Source of the DNA: Halichondria panicea
Lineage: Eukaryota; Porifera; Demospongiae; Suberitida; Halichondriidae
Direction of reading: 5' to 3'
DNA length: 64,000 nt
Assembly (NCBI RefSeq): GCF_963675165.1
Contig: NC_087378.1
Location: 5,823,205 to 5,887,204, forward strand
The notes beneath the pieces are model-generated. The model saw nothing but the letters and a program-made list of their open reading frames with translations, was not told where the DNA came from and searched no databases. The position numbers and the translations under genes were made by a program. Numbering within the stretch: position 1 is the stretch's first letter; each line of letters opens with the position of its first letter. Of this stretch, positions 42,701 through 55,900 are shown piece by piece.

Positions 42701-45700
42701 CGCTAGCCTTTTCTCACTTTGAAGTCTGGTTTTGCAGTACGCTACTTGCAAAGACTGCAGGTGCTTTTCAGTTGTGTTTATTATCCTAAGATTAACACGA
42801 TGTGCTGATTAAAAATTAACTTGTAAAGCTAAGGTACATGTAGTTGACGACATTTAACTATAGCGAGTGACATACATGTATAATTTTATGTACATAAAAT
42901 TAATTACCAAGAATGCCTCACATTTTAGTGGAGCGAGGTCTTGCATATATAGGCCATCTACCATATGTTATGCTTCTAAAAATACGTATGTCTAAAGGGA
43001 AAAAGTTGTTTACACAATTCTCAAATTTACACCATACACAGATGCCGACAGCTTACTGCAGTTTCGAAAATGACAGCTGGTTGTTGATAATACAAGTACA
43101 TGTTGTACAAGTATATATATCTCTTAACAGAACAAAGGGACACACATGCGATAACCACTGTTATTGGTTACATAGCCTAATGTTGACAGCTAGCATAAGA
43201 AAACAATTGTGGCTTGTACACATTTGTTTTTCATTACTTCATCCATTACAAGGGACATAGGAAATGGTACAGGGAATTGTTAATTATGCCATAGCTAGCT
43301 GCAACTGTTTTAGAGTTACTGTTTTTTTTAGATTACATCAGTCTCCTCTCTAAGTACAATCCTGAAGTGGTTTGTTAATCAACTTTCCCTGTTTATCGAG
43401 ACCCTTTCAGTTGCAAAAACAGAACTTTACATCATTGGTAATTACGCCCATAATTGCCTCTCAGATAGCATCCCATAGTTTAAGGCACCTTCCTTTCAAA
43501 CTTCCTTTAGGAAACCACAGGACGTAATTAAGAAATTGCCCCACCACCATGGACAGAAAAGATAACCAGGTGACAATGATTTAGTGAAATAACAAACTAG
43601 AGGGCTAGCTGATACAAATTGACAGAGCGGTACGTTAGTTGTACATGTAGGTTTTGTACACGTACACTATAATAATTATGAATAGGAATTAAGAGCTGAC
43701 CTTGTACATGTACAGTAGGTAGGTATCTAATACAGTTGCAGTGTCCTTAATTGCAGGGCTGATTGTTGGAGGTTCCACTGAACCGCTATTTCAAAAGCAG
43801 TTAGTGAAAACTGTTATCGTCTGTTATCGTAATTCTGTGTGTGATGACACGTTTTTCATATGTCCGATATTTTACAGCACTCAACAAAATAATGAATATA
43901 CATGATTCTAGTGTAAGAATCAATGAGTGTGTGACAACTATACAGCTCAATGACAGCATTCTTGGATCTGAGTCACTGTGTCAGAATGACCAAGACAAGT
44001 TTATTTCTGGACAACTCGTTAGAAAACACATCCTGTGCAAATAAGAGCCACCTACACATTCCCACTACAACACCCACCCACTCAAACTGGTAATTTTTCG
44101 AGAGTCAGGCACGAGATGGGTGGGTGGTTTTGTCTGCACACAACAATAAACTATTGAGTGTGTGCCAACACTGGAGCTCGGCTGTGGCTAAGTGGCGAGT
44201 TAGAAAGTGGGGTGTGAACTTCAAAGAACAAAAGCAGAGAATGCATATTAGTCAGCTACATAAGCTACTGCTTGACTGAGGCAATGGACTGTTGAAGTTA
44301 CCGCTTGCCATCGACCTACATGTAAACTAGAATTATTCGATAATTTTGCTTTCACCGTGATGGTTGAACTATCCCTTGCCCGGCCCGTATGAGTGCATGT
44401 TCATTCCGTGAAATGATACAGAAACAATTATGAGTTCAATCAGGATATCTTAGCCACCATTGCACATGTCGTACAGCCAGGTTAATATGCCTCAAAGCCT
44501 CCATAGCATGGTTCTCACCTTAATGTTAGTTGTACGTAGGCTATACTAAATACAATCATTGTCAAATTCGTATTACGTACATGTATGTATCGAGTATTAG
44601 TATAATGATACTTTTCAGTACTTCTATACTAGTACATATTGCAGAGTGAAAATGATTATAGCAGCTACTACTTGTGCGGGCCAATATTAATAGTGTGAGC
44701 AATATACATAGGGACAGTTCTTTACTGCTGTCCATAGTGGAGAGATGATTCTTGGATGCAGGTTTAGTAGTTTCAGAGCAGAATGTACTCTGACATCAGT
44801 ACTAGTACTTTTACAGCGTCATTGCTATGACGAATATGAATGTTTGCACATGAGCACACAGCTTAGCCATTATAAACACATCAGAATCGACTCAATTCAA
44901 TGGATAATATGCACATAGTTAATCTCTTTAACTCAAAGCAGCGGATGTAACCTAGCCATAACCCCATGCAGTCAATCCATACACACACAATAAAGGCATA
45001 AAGTTTTGTGTGGTACGTGACTGTTGTGACCCAGCTATGGCAAACACAGGATGTTATGAAACTGATGACTAGTATAGCGAGTTAGACCCTATCAAATAGG
45101 AGTTCAAACTAAAGCTGAAACAGACCCAGCAATACAGTCAGTACCTACCAGACAGTCAGCCCACCAAATGGAACGGTTTGTATGCGTGCTATCGCCACCA
45201 CGCCAATTACCCAATCTGCCAAATAAGGCCTTCCATTGTAGGGCTGAGTGACATGATCCATAATTGCCTAATCAAATTATACCTGACTTTATATGGAGAG
45301 TTCGTATTAAGACAGCTACACACTCCCACCCACACAATACAGAGGATTTAACTAAAAATAGACGAAGATATTTGTCTCCATTTATTTCAGAGGAACATAC
45401 CAAAAACCACTACAACAGTAAACTAAATTAAAACAGGTGTTACAATGAATGTTAAGATGCATATCACGCAAACATAGTAGCAAACACAGTTATGAAGGAA
45501 GTATTCAGAGTTTATTGTGTCAACACGCCTGAATATCTAGCATACCAACTCATGAGGTGACTTGCTTATAAAGAGCTACCTATAAATACAAATAGCGCTG
45601 GAGCTATGGTTATATTCACTGCTGCTAATTAAAAAAACCTATGTGCATGGCCAAACATCAACTGAAACCACTTCTTTATCACAACAGACCAGTCAGCCTT

Positions 45701-48700
45701 CTTTGAGGCTAGAGTGGAAATCATACACTGACACTTTGATCCAAACACATGACCAACTGATGAGCTAAAGGTCAATAATATTATGAAATAAGCTAAAAAT
45801 GAATAATAATATTGTACTTGGTGGTCCCCCCCCCCCGATAATTATACATGTAACAGTATGAATCGAGCACTAACTATGGCTCTGAGTCAAATAACGTCCT
45901 AAACTACCGGCCTCCAGGGCAATTCAAAATAAGAACCGGCCATAGTATACGAGGTAATGACTATTGTAATGGAGAATAATTGGACTAGAAAAGGTGTACA
46001 ATGCAGCGTAACTGAAACACTCCAAATCTCTAACGAATCTACTACTTATGGAAAGGGAGTTTCACTGTTCAAGTAGTTAACAGCCAAGCCCACCATCGTT
46101 GGTGCTAAAACCTATGAGCAAGCACTTTATCTTTCCATACATGGTAAAGTCACACTTTTTATGCATTAGCAATGCTCTAAAATGCACTAGCTGCGACCCA
46201 GGTAATTACATTCAAACCACGCTCTCATCAATCTAGTCTAGTTTCTGTACCACATGAAGGAGAAGAGTTAATGGATACCCCTACCTGCTGAAGCATGTAT
46301 AATGCAATGGAAGTGTGTGCACTTAATTACACAGTTGTCAAATAAAGAAACCTGCAACGCTAACCACTGATCAGAGCACTGAACCGTCATGCCCTAATTT
46401 GGTTATAGTTGGACTTACACACATGATTTACCAAGAAATCCCTAGAATCAATTACTCGAACCTTATATAGCTGGGATAAAGAGCTCTAATACAATCGCTA
46501 TAGATACCATACAATGGCTGGTCATCAATTAACAATGTTGATGTTTCTACAGTTGGGCTGTTGACCCAAGGCCACAAGAAAACACTAGCAGATTACATCC
46601 ATATGTTAGAGATGTCCGGCTGATAGCTAGGGCCTGAATGGAGGGGTGAACTAAGCTAACGCAAGTACAAAACCACATATTCAGGTAGTGTTAAAAAGTA
46701 CGTTGCTTGGAGACAGATTTGTCGAAACATACTATGAAAGTGAGCAAACATAGTCATGCACTTAATGTTTGGGTCATTGCTGCACGACCTTGCACCGCTA
46801 GATTTTACCTTACATAACAAGGACTATTCCAGCTACAGATGAAGTAATAAAGACCATCTAGGCTTTCTGATTGGAAACTTTCACACTGACATCACTATTG
46901 TCTTTCAAACCTCTGCCACCAAAAACAACTTCTTTTGGCATCCCACACCACACACCCATGCATGGTTTAGACTATCAGCTCCGTAATTATATGTTACCAG
47001 GCAACCACTGACTACACTCAATGGAACTTAGTGGTGTCACTATCCACTATACACGTGTTTTTGTAGGCCATGCATGTACATTGTAATACTTACAGTTTGC
47101 TTCAGTGGCTCTATCTTGCCATGTTGGGATGACTTCAAATGAGACACCAGTCGCTGGTTGCTAAGCATCAATGCTGCATGGAGGAATGAACTTGTGATTC
47201 AGAATTCGTATTTTACATTATCGAAATAGTGTAACACTTACATGTATATAAGGAAAGTAGTTATTGCTCGGGTTAGGATTGATCTGTGATTAGTGTCAGG
47301 TTTACAAGGCAGGGGTCACCTTACCATGCTCGAGCATGTAGACACAATAGCCAATTTATTTATTGAATGTGCGCAGTGGGAGACACAATAATTATAGAAG
47401 TTCTTCTGGATTGATGGTGTAAGACTCTGGCCCAGACTGGACACTACAGACTATACATTACCTTCAATCAATAATAGCAGTCCCAGCTGCCTTCACTAGA
47501 GACAATATCTAATGCAAAACATTTCGTCGACTTGCGGAAATGCATGTACACTGATTCACATGTAAAGATTGCAGGCCCATTTTATCATACACGTACAGTA
47601 GGAGCCAGTATAGTTCCCGTTCCGTAAATGTCCGTAGTATGCTGATAAGGCGCATAAAAGTAAGCTCAAGATACGCTACGTTATTTATTTTCGATTAAAC
47701 CGTTATTAACTTTTACTCTGGCCACACCCATGCAGCTCGTAGCAGCTAGCTTGTATATGTAGCTACATAGTACTCCAGAGAAAATGGAATTGTTTTCAAG
47801 CAGGTCCTAATTTAGCTGCTTTAATAGAATAAGTAAAACTTGCCTGTTTCAGCGTCATTGCACTTTCTCATGTCCTTGTACATTCTTTTGGACACTGCCT
47901 GCATCCTGTGTGTGTGTGATAGGATATGTCTGATCGTATATACGTTGTATACTGGTCGATAACATGTGTACTTAAGGGAGAACAAGATATAAGTTAGTTG
48001 TGAGGCTCGCTGAAGACTTGTTGTTGTGATTATACGGCTAGACAGTGAAAATGAGAATCTTGCAGTTTCATATTGAAAGTGACAAGTTTTACGAGCAAGG
48101 TTTCCCACACACATACAGCAAGGACTGTAAAGACATGCATGCGGGGGACTGTGTTTATAATGAGACTAGACTTATGCGAGGGTGGGGGCACTCCACCACA
48201 GCACAGATGTGGCAATGTAGGCGGCCATTGAGAAACCAAAGTCTCGCTAAGCAAACAAAATCACATAAAACCAGTAATTGCTTACTGTCTCAGTTTGCCC
48301 ACTTCTCTTTCAAATTCGACATCGTCCTACAAAGAGAACATCATTAATTTGGTGGATGAGTCTCGGACATAAAACAATTTCCATACAAGGCAAACATGCC
48401 CTATAAACAATAAGATCAGTACATCATAGGGGAAGAAGCCATAGAGCCATGACCAGTTAAGGACTTAAACTGACACTGTGGTCAGGGGACTAATGGTTTC
48501 CTAGACTGCAGTCTCCCCACACCATCTGCTTCCTGGCTTCAAACCCATGGAGGGGAAAAGGGGAGAGTGTGTTTACTAGACATCCATTGGCTTCTACATT
48601 AAACTCAACATCATGCATTAAGGTAAACAGGGAGAAACGAAACCCCCTGCATAGACATGATAGGATGGTTTAAATATTATTAGTGGGGGAATTGAATTAC

Positions 48701-49413
48701 TCTCAGAAGCATGCAGGGGGGAAATGGTTGCTGGGTGAGGCAGCAAAGCAAGAGGTGTTAGGTAAGAGATATAGTACACTTTTCGGTTGTTATGTATACA
48801 TACTGTACTAGCTGTACAGTGTGGAGCACATATCAGTGCAGATGTGTAGGTGTGGAGTGTGTCACCATTTAACAGAGAAAAACATCCTGTAATACAATAC
48901 ACTTGTAAGATTTTGGAGCTATGACTCAGCTATTTCATTTGATGAATGGCCTCTAAGGGAAAAATAACATTTTTATATGTTGACTTACTGTTCTTGTTCT
49001 TCTTGGGGAGAAAGCCTACATGTGTGTGCGTGTGTGTGTGTGTGTGTGTGTGGGATATTTTGGGCCGGGGCATGTATCTTATTGGGGATGAAGTACTGTA
49101 CGCATGTGCATAGTAATACATAATACATAGTAATACATAATACATAGTAATACATAATACAGTTTCCCTGTTTCACAATAATTATGAAGAAAACTCACCT
49201 TCTTAAATGGAATCCTATATAATATCATCGATCATCATGAAAAGAAAAAAAACACACATTATAATATTAGGCACATGTACCTGGCCAACACAGTAATACC
49301 TACAGTACCAAAACTTCAACTTAAATTTGGACTCGGCTAATCATGTAGATCGAGAGTGTATGCACAGTCATGCAAGGCACACTTAATACAAGTGATGATC
49401 CTTACCAGCTCAT
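39752..49413 (-). CDS. BIN3: BIN3-type BAR-domain protein
   Basis: BIN3 is a BAR-only protein that bends or senses membranes and affects actin organisation. ATG 49411-49413 starts MSWIPFKK when exon 1 (coding part 49406-49413) is joined to a 16-bp exon (49199-49214); human BIN3 also begins MSWIPFK. Then come 48989-49015 (27 bp), 48286-48326 (DVEFEREVGKL, human ERDFEREYGKL), 47844-47905 (RMYKDMRKCNDAET), 47094-47173, about 41375-41437, 41096-41192 (ending EPMKK, human EPLKK), about 40817-40882, about 40333-40427, about 40063-40199 (MPELYEGRVEYF, human MPRFYGSRLDYF), and 39752-39943 (ending NLSIVGHTPMP-stop; human ends ALSIVADD). Splice phases join for the first six exons; the 41375 exon's donor is uncertain. 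The product is about 250 residues with no SH3 domain, as in BIN3. It is distinguished from amphiphysin and endophilin by both termini. Confidence 0.9.
40433..40469. repeat. GT microsatellite followed by a G run
   Basis: About 11 GT units lead directly into 11 G residues, in a BIN3 intron. Similar short homopolymer runs occur at about 33640 (G), 45829 (C) and 59177 (G). Confidence 0.9.
41438..47093. other. 5.7-kb BIN3 intron without recognisable content
   Basis: This is by far the longest intron in the window. I found no exon-like frame with splice sites and protein character, no tRNA and no clear terminal-inverted-repeat element. It is AT-rich unique-looking sequence with scattered ACATGTAC words. 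Short open frames (for example 42913-43260) have no recognisable composition. Confidence 0.5.
49021..49051. repeat. TG microsatellite
   Basis: About 15 TG units with one CG interruption, just upstream of the 27-bp BIN3 exon (48989-49015) on the minus strand, within its acceptor region. Confidence 0.9.
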
Positions 49414-49987
49414 GGTCAACACTCAGCTCTGGGTGTATACTGCAACTAGCTCTGTAAAAAAATCATTAATGAGAAGTACGTTATACTATTCCTTTTATCA
49501 ATGTAGGCGACAAACTATATGTATCATGTAAGAGGCAAGAGGTGAATCTGATACGTATAATTATTATAAGCCATCTGAAACAACAACGTAGTGTACTGCT
49601 TCAATAGCTTGTGTACATGACTGAGATCCTGTAGACAGATATCTCACAAGGGATCAATTGTAAATTCTGGTCGTACCACAATGACATGCACTTTTTTCTC
49701 AGACTGAGCTGAAAAATCGTGACTTCACACGCAAGAGTATATTTGACAGTCCTTTTCTACCTAGTATATAAGCTGAGACATTACAAGGTACCTCTCATGT
49801 ATATATAGGACTGCTTGTAGGCACAGAATCGCAATGAAATGGCTCAGTTCACTTTGATCACATACAACTCCATCTTGTTGGCAAATAAATTACGTCACCA
49901 TGCAAGAAAGTGGGTGGGGCTGAAATGTGCAACAAGCACAAAAACGAACTACATGAAATGGTATGCACATAATAGAAACATGAGTAG
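49414..49987. other. Spacer between T-box 3' end and BIN3 5' end
   Basis: This short same-strand spacer must hold the T-box 3' UTR and the BIN3 promoter. BIN3 exon 1 extends into it (acceptor-like AG near 49453 suggests a further non-coding 5' exon). I see no other feature. Confidence 0.4.
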
Positions 49988-52900
49988 CTAGTTGTGTCCT
50001 ATAGAGGAGGTAAAAGCACTATCAAAGTCTGGGAGAGTACTGTGTGTCAGGTGGTGGGAGGAGGGCGGGTGTATGGGGGCTCCAGCGTAAGGCACAGAGT
50101 ACTGATTGAAGCCGGAGTCGCGGTGTGTCAGCGAGGGAGCACTGGAGACGGGCGTCACAATGACTTGGGTAGTAGCTGAGCCTGCAAGAATGAAAGAACA
50201 AGTTAACTGTAAAATTTAGTGCCTTGAAGCAAAAGATTATGTGCAAGCATACACTGGACTCGTACGCATGTCCGTATCATTTTACTGGGCCTCATGACTA
50301 CAACACAACAAATGTACTTGTAGAGACACTAAGTTACTGTAGGAATAATTTATGTTGCTCCTCGAGGCGGTTTTTACATGCATATCTTATCAACTAGTGT
50401 CTATAAATAAAACATGCACTAAAGCACATAATAAAGTGCCAGTGCGTATACTGATTTAATACACTATAGAGGGCCTTTACCTGCAGCTGTATTTCTGTGA
50501 TGCTGTCCTCCAATCTGAGGCCATTGGAAATAGCCGCCTGCCCCAGGCACTGAGCTGGTAGCCCCAGGGAAGGCTGTGGGGGTCATGTTGGAGGGATATT
50601 GATAGTGTTGTTGATAGCTCATGACCCCTTGATTAGGGGATATCCCAGTGAGGGGTGAGTAGGGGGGGAGGGTGGATGTAAGAGGAGTGGGGGGGAGCAT
50701 TGGAGAGTGTCCCGGCCACATACCACCCTGCATCATGTGGGGGTGGTTGCCTGTAGAGGTAACATAATTTATTATCCAAATAATTAGTGGATACTGTTTT
50801 CGTTGTAATTACGCTCTATACGAATCCCAGAATTACAACCATAATTATAAATTCATTTGTTTTTCGTACAAAGCCTCATATTAGTTACGGTATAGACCAG
50901 TACATTTGGTAGCAGTACGTAGCTGTGCTCTTTGAATGATGCAACGACCATATTACTAGAATGCTTTGCGAGCATCAAAATACATGTAACTAAGCAGAAC
51001 ACACTCATCACTGAAACGTGATCTTCTAAGCCTTGCTATACTGCCATGCATGATTATTATAAATTGCTTCCTTGAAGTGAAGTTGACCTGTCATAAACAG
51101 TGCATAATTATAATCATGCGACTTAATGGCGAGCGTTGATCACTTCGTAACAATAAAATTGCAAATAAACTGGTACTGGACATACGATTCTTGCAAGAAC
51201 ACAACAGTTAGATTGCGAAGGGTGAAATTTTCTGCTGTTTTGGCTCATTCACAAAGGTTTGTAATACGACACAAAGTTTATTGCTTGGTGCACTACTAGG
51301 TCTGCGCATGCTAAAAACACATGCTAAAAATCCAACCACGATCACATGCAAGATAAACTTCCCTGAATACAGACCATGCATGTGGTTCGACTTATTACCT
51401 TTTTCCATTTAGCCCTCCAGTTATACGATTTTCAAGCATGATTATTATTGTACTCACCGTACATATCCGGATGCAAGCTGGGTGAATACATCCCATTGTG
51501 TTGGTACATCATATCCCAGTCCCTGCAGTAACAAGTAAGATCTATCCCTTACAGAAATGTATAAGTGCAGCACGTATGCTGCACACATGCAACAATGAGT
51601 GCTGCATGTGTGCAATGGATATTTATGTGCAGGACAAGCGTGTCATGAGAACCGAGCTATACGGCTATCGTACATATATGCCACACGCATGTAGCCTGCA
51701 CACATGTCTGTTGCACGCCTTCCACACACATTAAGTTGGTATATGAGCAAACTGCATACAAGCCACACACGTGTGCTTGCACGCATGCATGCCAACTGCA
51801 CTCGTTCCACACACATCCAGTTGGTATGCGAGCGAACCGCATACAAGCCACACACGTGTACTTGCACGCATGCCAACTGCACTCGTTTCACACACATCCA
51901 GTTGGTATGCGAGCGAACTGCATACAAGCCACACACGTGTACTTGCACGCATGCCAACTGCACTCGTTCCACATACTGTAATATTAGCAGCTGTCAAAAG
52001 TTTACTTCAAATCTTTGTCAAATTCTGGTCTAGTTAATAAGGACTTATAGCTCTTTTTTAAAGTTGGCTGAAGACTGAAGAGAATGCTAATGTGTCTTAC
52101 CAACCAGTGACAAGCAATGCTACAGGCAACAAGTTCAAAGGAGAAAATCCCAGAGAAAACTGTTTTAGAGATTGGTGAGTTGTTTACATACTAAGTAGTC
52201 AGTCTGTTGGTTCTATTTCTGTAGTGGTTAAAACTAGTACATTAGTATATGTACAAGCAGGAGTCCTTATACACTCCTGGTACAAGGAAGTGTAGTATTC
52301 ACATTATTTTCTAATGTAGGTAAAAAGAACATTTTCAAACTGCAAGCAAAGCTAAAAGAAAACGCCTCTATACTTCTTATGCAACAGAGGTTGGAGAACT
52401 AGGAAAAGAACAAGTATATATAGCACAAGTCCTGTATATAATGTGATCTACTGTATGCTGCAGTTTTATATTGGATAGACGATATCTTAAGTTTCCATGG
52501 TAACAATGGCAAGGGCATCATACGTGCATAAAGCAAGCAGCACACGTGCTACATGTATGTAGCAATCTGGAAGCATAGGTGTGAGACAAAAGCATCACAC
52601 ACGTTATGCACACGTGTGACATGTGTGTGGCATGCATACCATACACGTATGCCACACACAAGCAATACATAGGTGCAGTACGCGTGCATACAATAAGAGC
52701 AGCACGTGTGCAGACTGCATTCACAGTACATTCATGGGGCACTCTTAGTACAGCTTTTATGTTACTCTCCTCCTGCACTTGTACCACGCTTGAGTGCGAA
52801 ATTCTAAAGTGTAGCACACGTGTGGCATACATGTCAGAAGTGTGTGCTATGAGAGTATATGCGTGCAACTGATATGTGCCACACACGTGTCACACTCATT

Positions 52901-55900
52901 GCATTTCTGTAAGGGATACGATACATACGTAATCCATGCATGCAACAACACTTACAGGAAAAGTCAAGCATATAATAAGGCAAACATAACAGGCAAGGAG
53001 ATATGTAAAGTGGAATAACTACAACAATTAAACTGTACAAGGTTCTGACTTACATTTCAGCAGCATTCTCCCTGAAAGCTTTTGCAAACGGATTGTTGGT
53101 GATTTTGAGTTGAGTGACCTCCTCATTCTGGTAAGCGGTTACAGCAATGAAGCTGGTCTCAGGAAAGTCCATCTGCAGTACATTCTTGGGAGGGATTTTC
53201 TGCCCTGCAGGTGCCTTAAACTCCTCATCAATAATTAGCCGCAGATAGTACTTATGCATCGAGTAGATGAGAGCCTGTGAGAGAGAGAGAGAGAGATAGA
53301 GAGTGAACCACTTCACGGAGGAATAAAGTTAAAGGCAAATACTAGCTGATACATGTACAGCTACATTTGAGTTAATGGAACCGTGGATATGTTGCTGTAC
53401 ACTATGAGGAGAAAGATGTTGAGTGACGACAGCTAGTAGAATGTAATTTGTGTCAGTTGCGCAAATGTGAAATTGGCACGAGGCTTCACTTGTTGTATGT
53501 CACTATGGGGTTACAACGCTAAATACTTGAGCACCAGATGAACGTGTAACCATTTCCATGACTACCAGCACAGAAAACAACTTACATTATTTCCAGGCTT
53601 CTCCTTATTGTTAGTGACCTTGAGTTTCCTGAAGGACACGCCATGCCTCATCCAGAAGGCTCCAGTGTTAGGGGAGTCAGGGTGGATGTATGTCTCACTC
53701 AGTGGCTGCGGCTCAGCATTGCCAACTGCTAACCAACGACCATTCAGAAACTTGAATCGATGGTTGTCAGCCAGGATTACTTCGACTTTCATCGTGTACT
53801 TGGCCTTGGGCTTAAGTCCACTCACTGCTACTGCAAATCCAGGAAACATGCGCCTACAAGAAGCAAATTAATAGAAATAGTATAATTAATGCATGCAAAT
53901 TTCAAGTACATCAATACTAAGGCCAGCAACTAAGAGGGCAATTACATTGTTTCAGTTCACTTGAACTCACAGCTGGGGTAAAGATCACTGCTGAAGCTTA
54001 CACGAACTAGCCTAAGATCAAAGCAGGGTCAGCAGTGACGGATCCAGACAGGTTCCATGCCCTTTTCACACAAGAACACACTGATGGAGATCAACTTACA
54101 TGTACTAGCTAGCTGTACTATTTTAGCTAAACTTGTGACTTACTATTGCAATTGTGTAGTAGTTTCTCTCTGTTCAAGCGCTGCGCAACTACAGTTTAGC
54201 TAGTAATAAATAAGTGGCTAAAAAGGTAATTTAAGTTTGCTGAGAATGTAATAGCAAGGAGGGGGTTTCCAAGACCATATCTAACCATAGATACACGAAA
54301 GAAAGGGATAGGCAACACCCAGCACTTCCGTTGGATGAGGCGAGTTGCTAAAAAGGGGCGTGTAATGAGCAAAAAGGGGTGTGTGCACTCAAAATGTCAG
54401 TAAAGATATTAATAGTTTGTAGTATTATAGCAAACTGTGCTCTTGAGGAGACACCAGATACACTTAGACATAGGCTATTAATCTTTTAGAGCTACTATAT
54501 GCAAAGTGATGAGAAAGTGAGCTCCAAAGGGGGTGTCAGTACACTCTACAAACCATAACAGGTCTGTTCCCAAGTCCTTCAAATGCCATCTCTTCGATCA
54601 CACAATACAGATAAAGATACTTGTGTTCCACTTTCTAATACCTAAACTGTGTCTTAGAGCACTTCAAACTAGATTACCATGTACAGTAAGAGCAGGAGAG
54701 GTACGCAAACTTTCTGGACTTCAGACAAACGTTTCATGGTGCTGCTACTACTTCACTGCATTGAGAGCTGGAAAATATGCTTTGTTCCATGCAGTTATAA
54801 ACACACTTTAATTCTGTGAAACGTACATGTTATAAAATTATTTCATATTGGAGATATAGGTACATAAACTGACAAATCGGTGTTTTTTCACACAAATCAA
54901 GCTGAATAAAAGAAAGCTCGGCACTAACATAGCAACTGTAGCTATCAGTAGTGCTGGGTGTATGTGTGCATGATGCCTGATTGCTTTGAATTTCTCTTTT
55001 AGGCCCCCTACGAGAAAAATAAGTAGATATAGGGATCATTGTGTACTTTCTTGAGCGCAACTCGCCTCCAACCAGAGGGTGTGACGTCACACACTGCATT
55101 TACCTAGCATCACGTGGGGCGTTGCCTATCCCTTTCTTTCGTGTATCTATGATCTAACCCACGTGATAAAACACAGTTGACCTTTTAATTGTAACACTTT
55201 AGGAACCCCCTCTCAAAATTCGCCACTGGTCAGCAAGGCTGAAAAATATGCAGTCCTCAAATACAAATATAATGCCTTTGACTATGGTTTACATACCTTC
55301 CAAGTCTGTTGACAATCATTTCAGTTCCTCTTCTGTAGAATTCGTCCCACAGGTTCTTTCCTTCGAGGATGACCTCGATCTGTCCATGCTTTACAAGCTT
55401 AGCTCGTTTACGTGGGAGTTCCCCTATAGAGAGTGCTGCAGTGGCCGAAGGTAGGATGGAAGGGGAGATCACATTGCCTTCACAGCTGTTGCTGTTGTTG
55501 GAGTTTGTCGGTTGTGAGAGAAGTGTGAGGGTAGGCCCCTGTGAGGATGTGGGGGTTTTGGCCTGTGTGGACGCAAGGAGTTGCTCATCTGATGTCAAGA
55601 CACTCTGTGCCTGTGAAGATGTCACAGTAGAATGAGCAAAGGAGGCGGACAAGAGTGGTGGAGAATGAGGGAGCTCAGTTTGAAGACAGCTTATAGTACC
55701 CTGTGTACACGAGAAAGCGATAGGCAATATCATACATTTAAGCAATCAAATGTCTATACTACACAATTAACAGTTACAGATGCATCAATTAATTACTAGA
55801 TCATGCATGCAACGTACTGTGGCATACACATTTGTATAGGCCCACCTCACTGCAGGCTCTCTTCCTGTGGAGTAACCTTCGCCACTTGTTTGTTTCATTG

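Noticed and set aside
42913-43260. A 115-codon frame in the long BIN3 intron.
   Set aside because: It has no domain, no splice context and random-looking composition in AT-rich sequence.
51735-51975. CRISPR-like regular repeats.
   Set aside because: Units are contiguous with no unique spacers, there are no cas genes, and the DNA is eukaryotic.
51643-52037. Six overlapping open frames over the 81-86-bp tandem array.
   Set aside because: All six come from palindromic tandem DNA; composition mirrors the repeat and there is no splice or start context.
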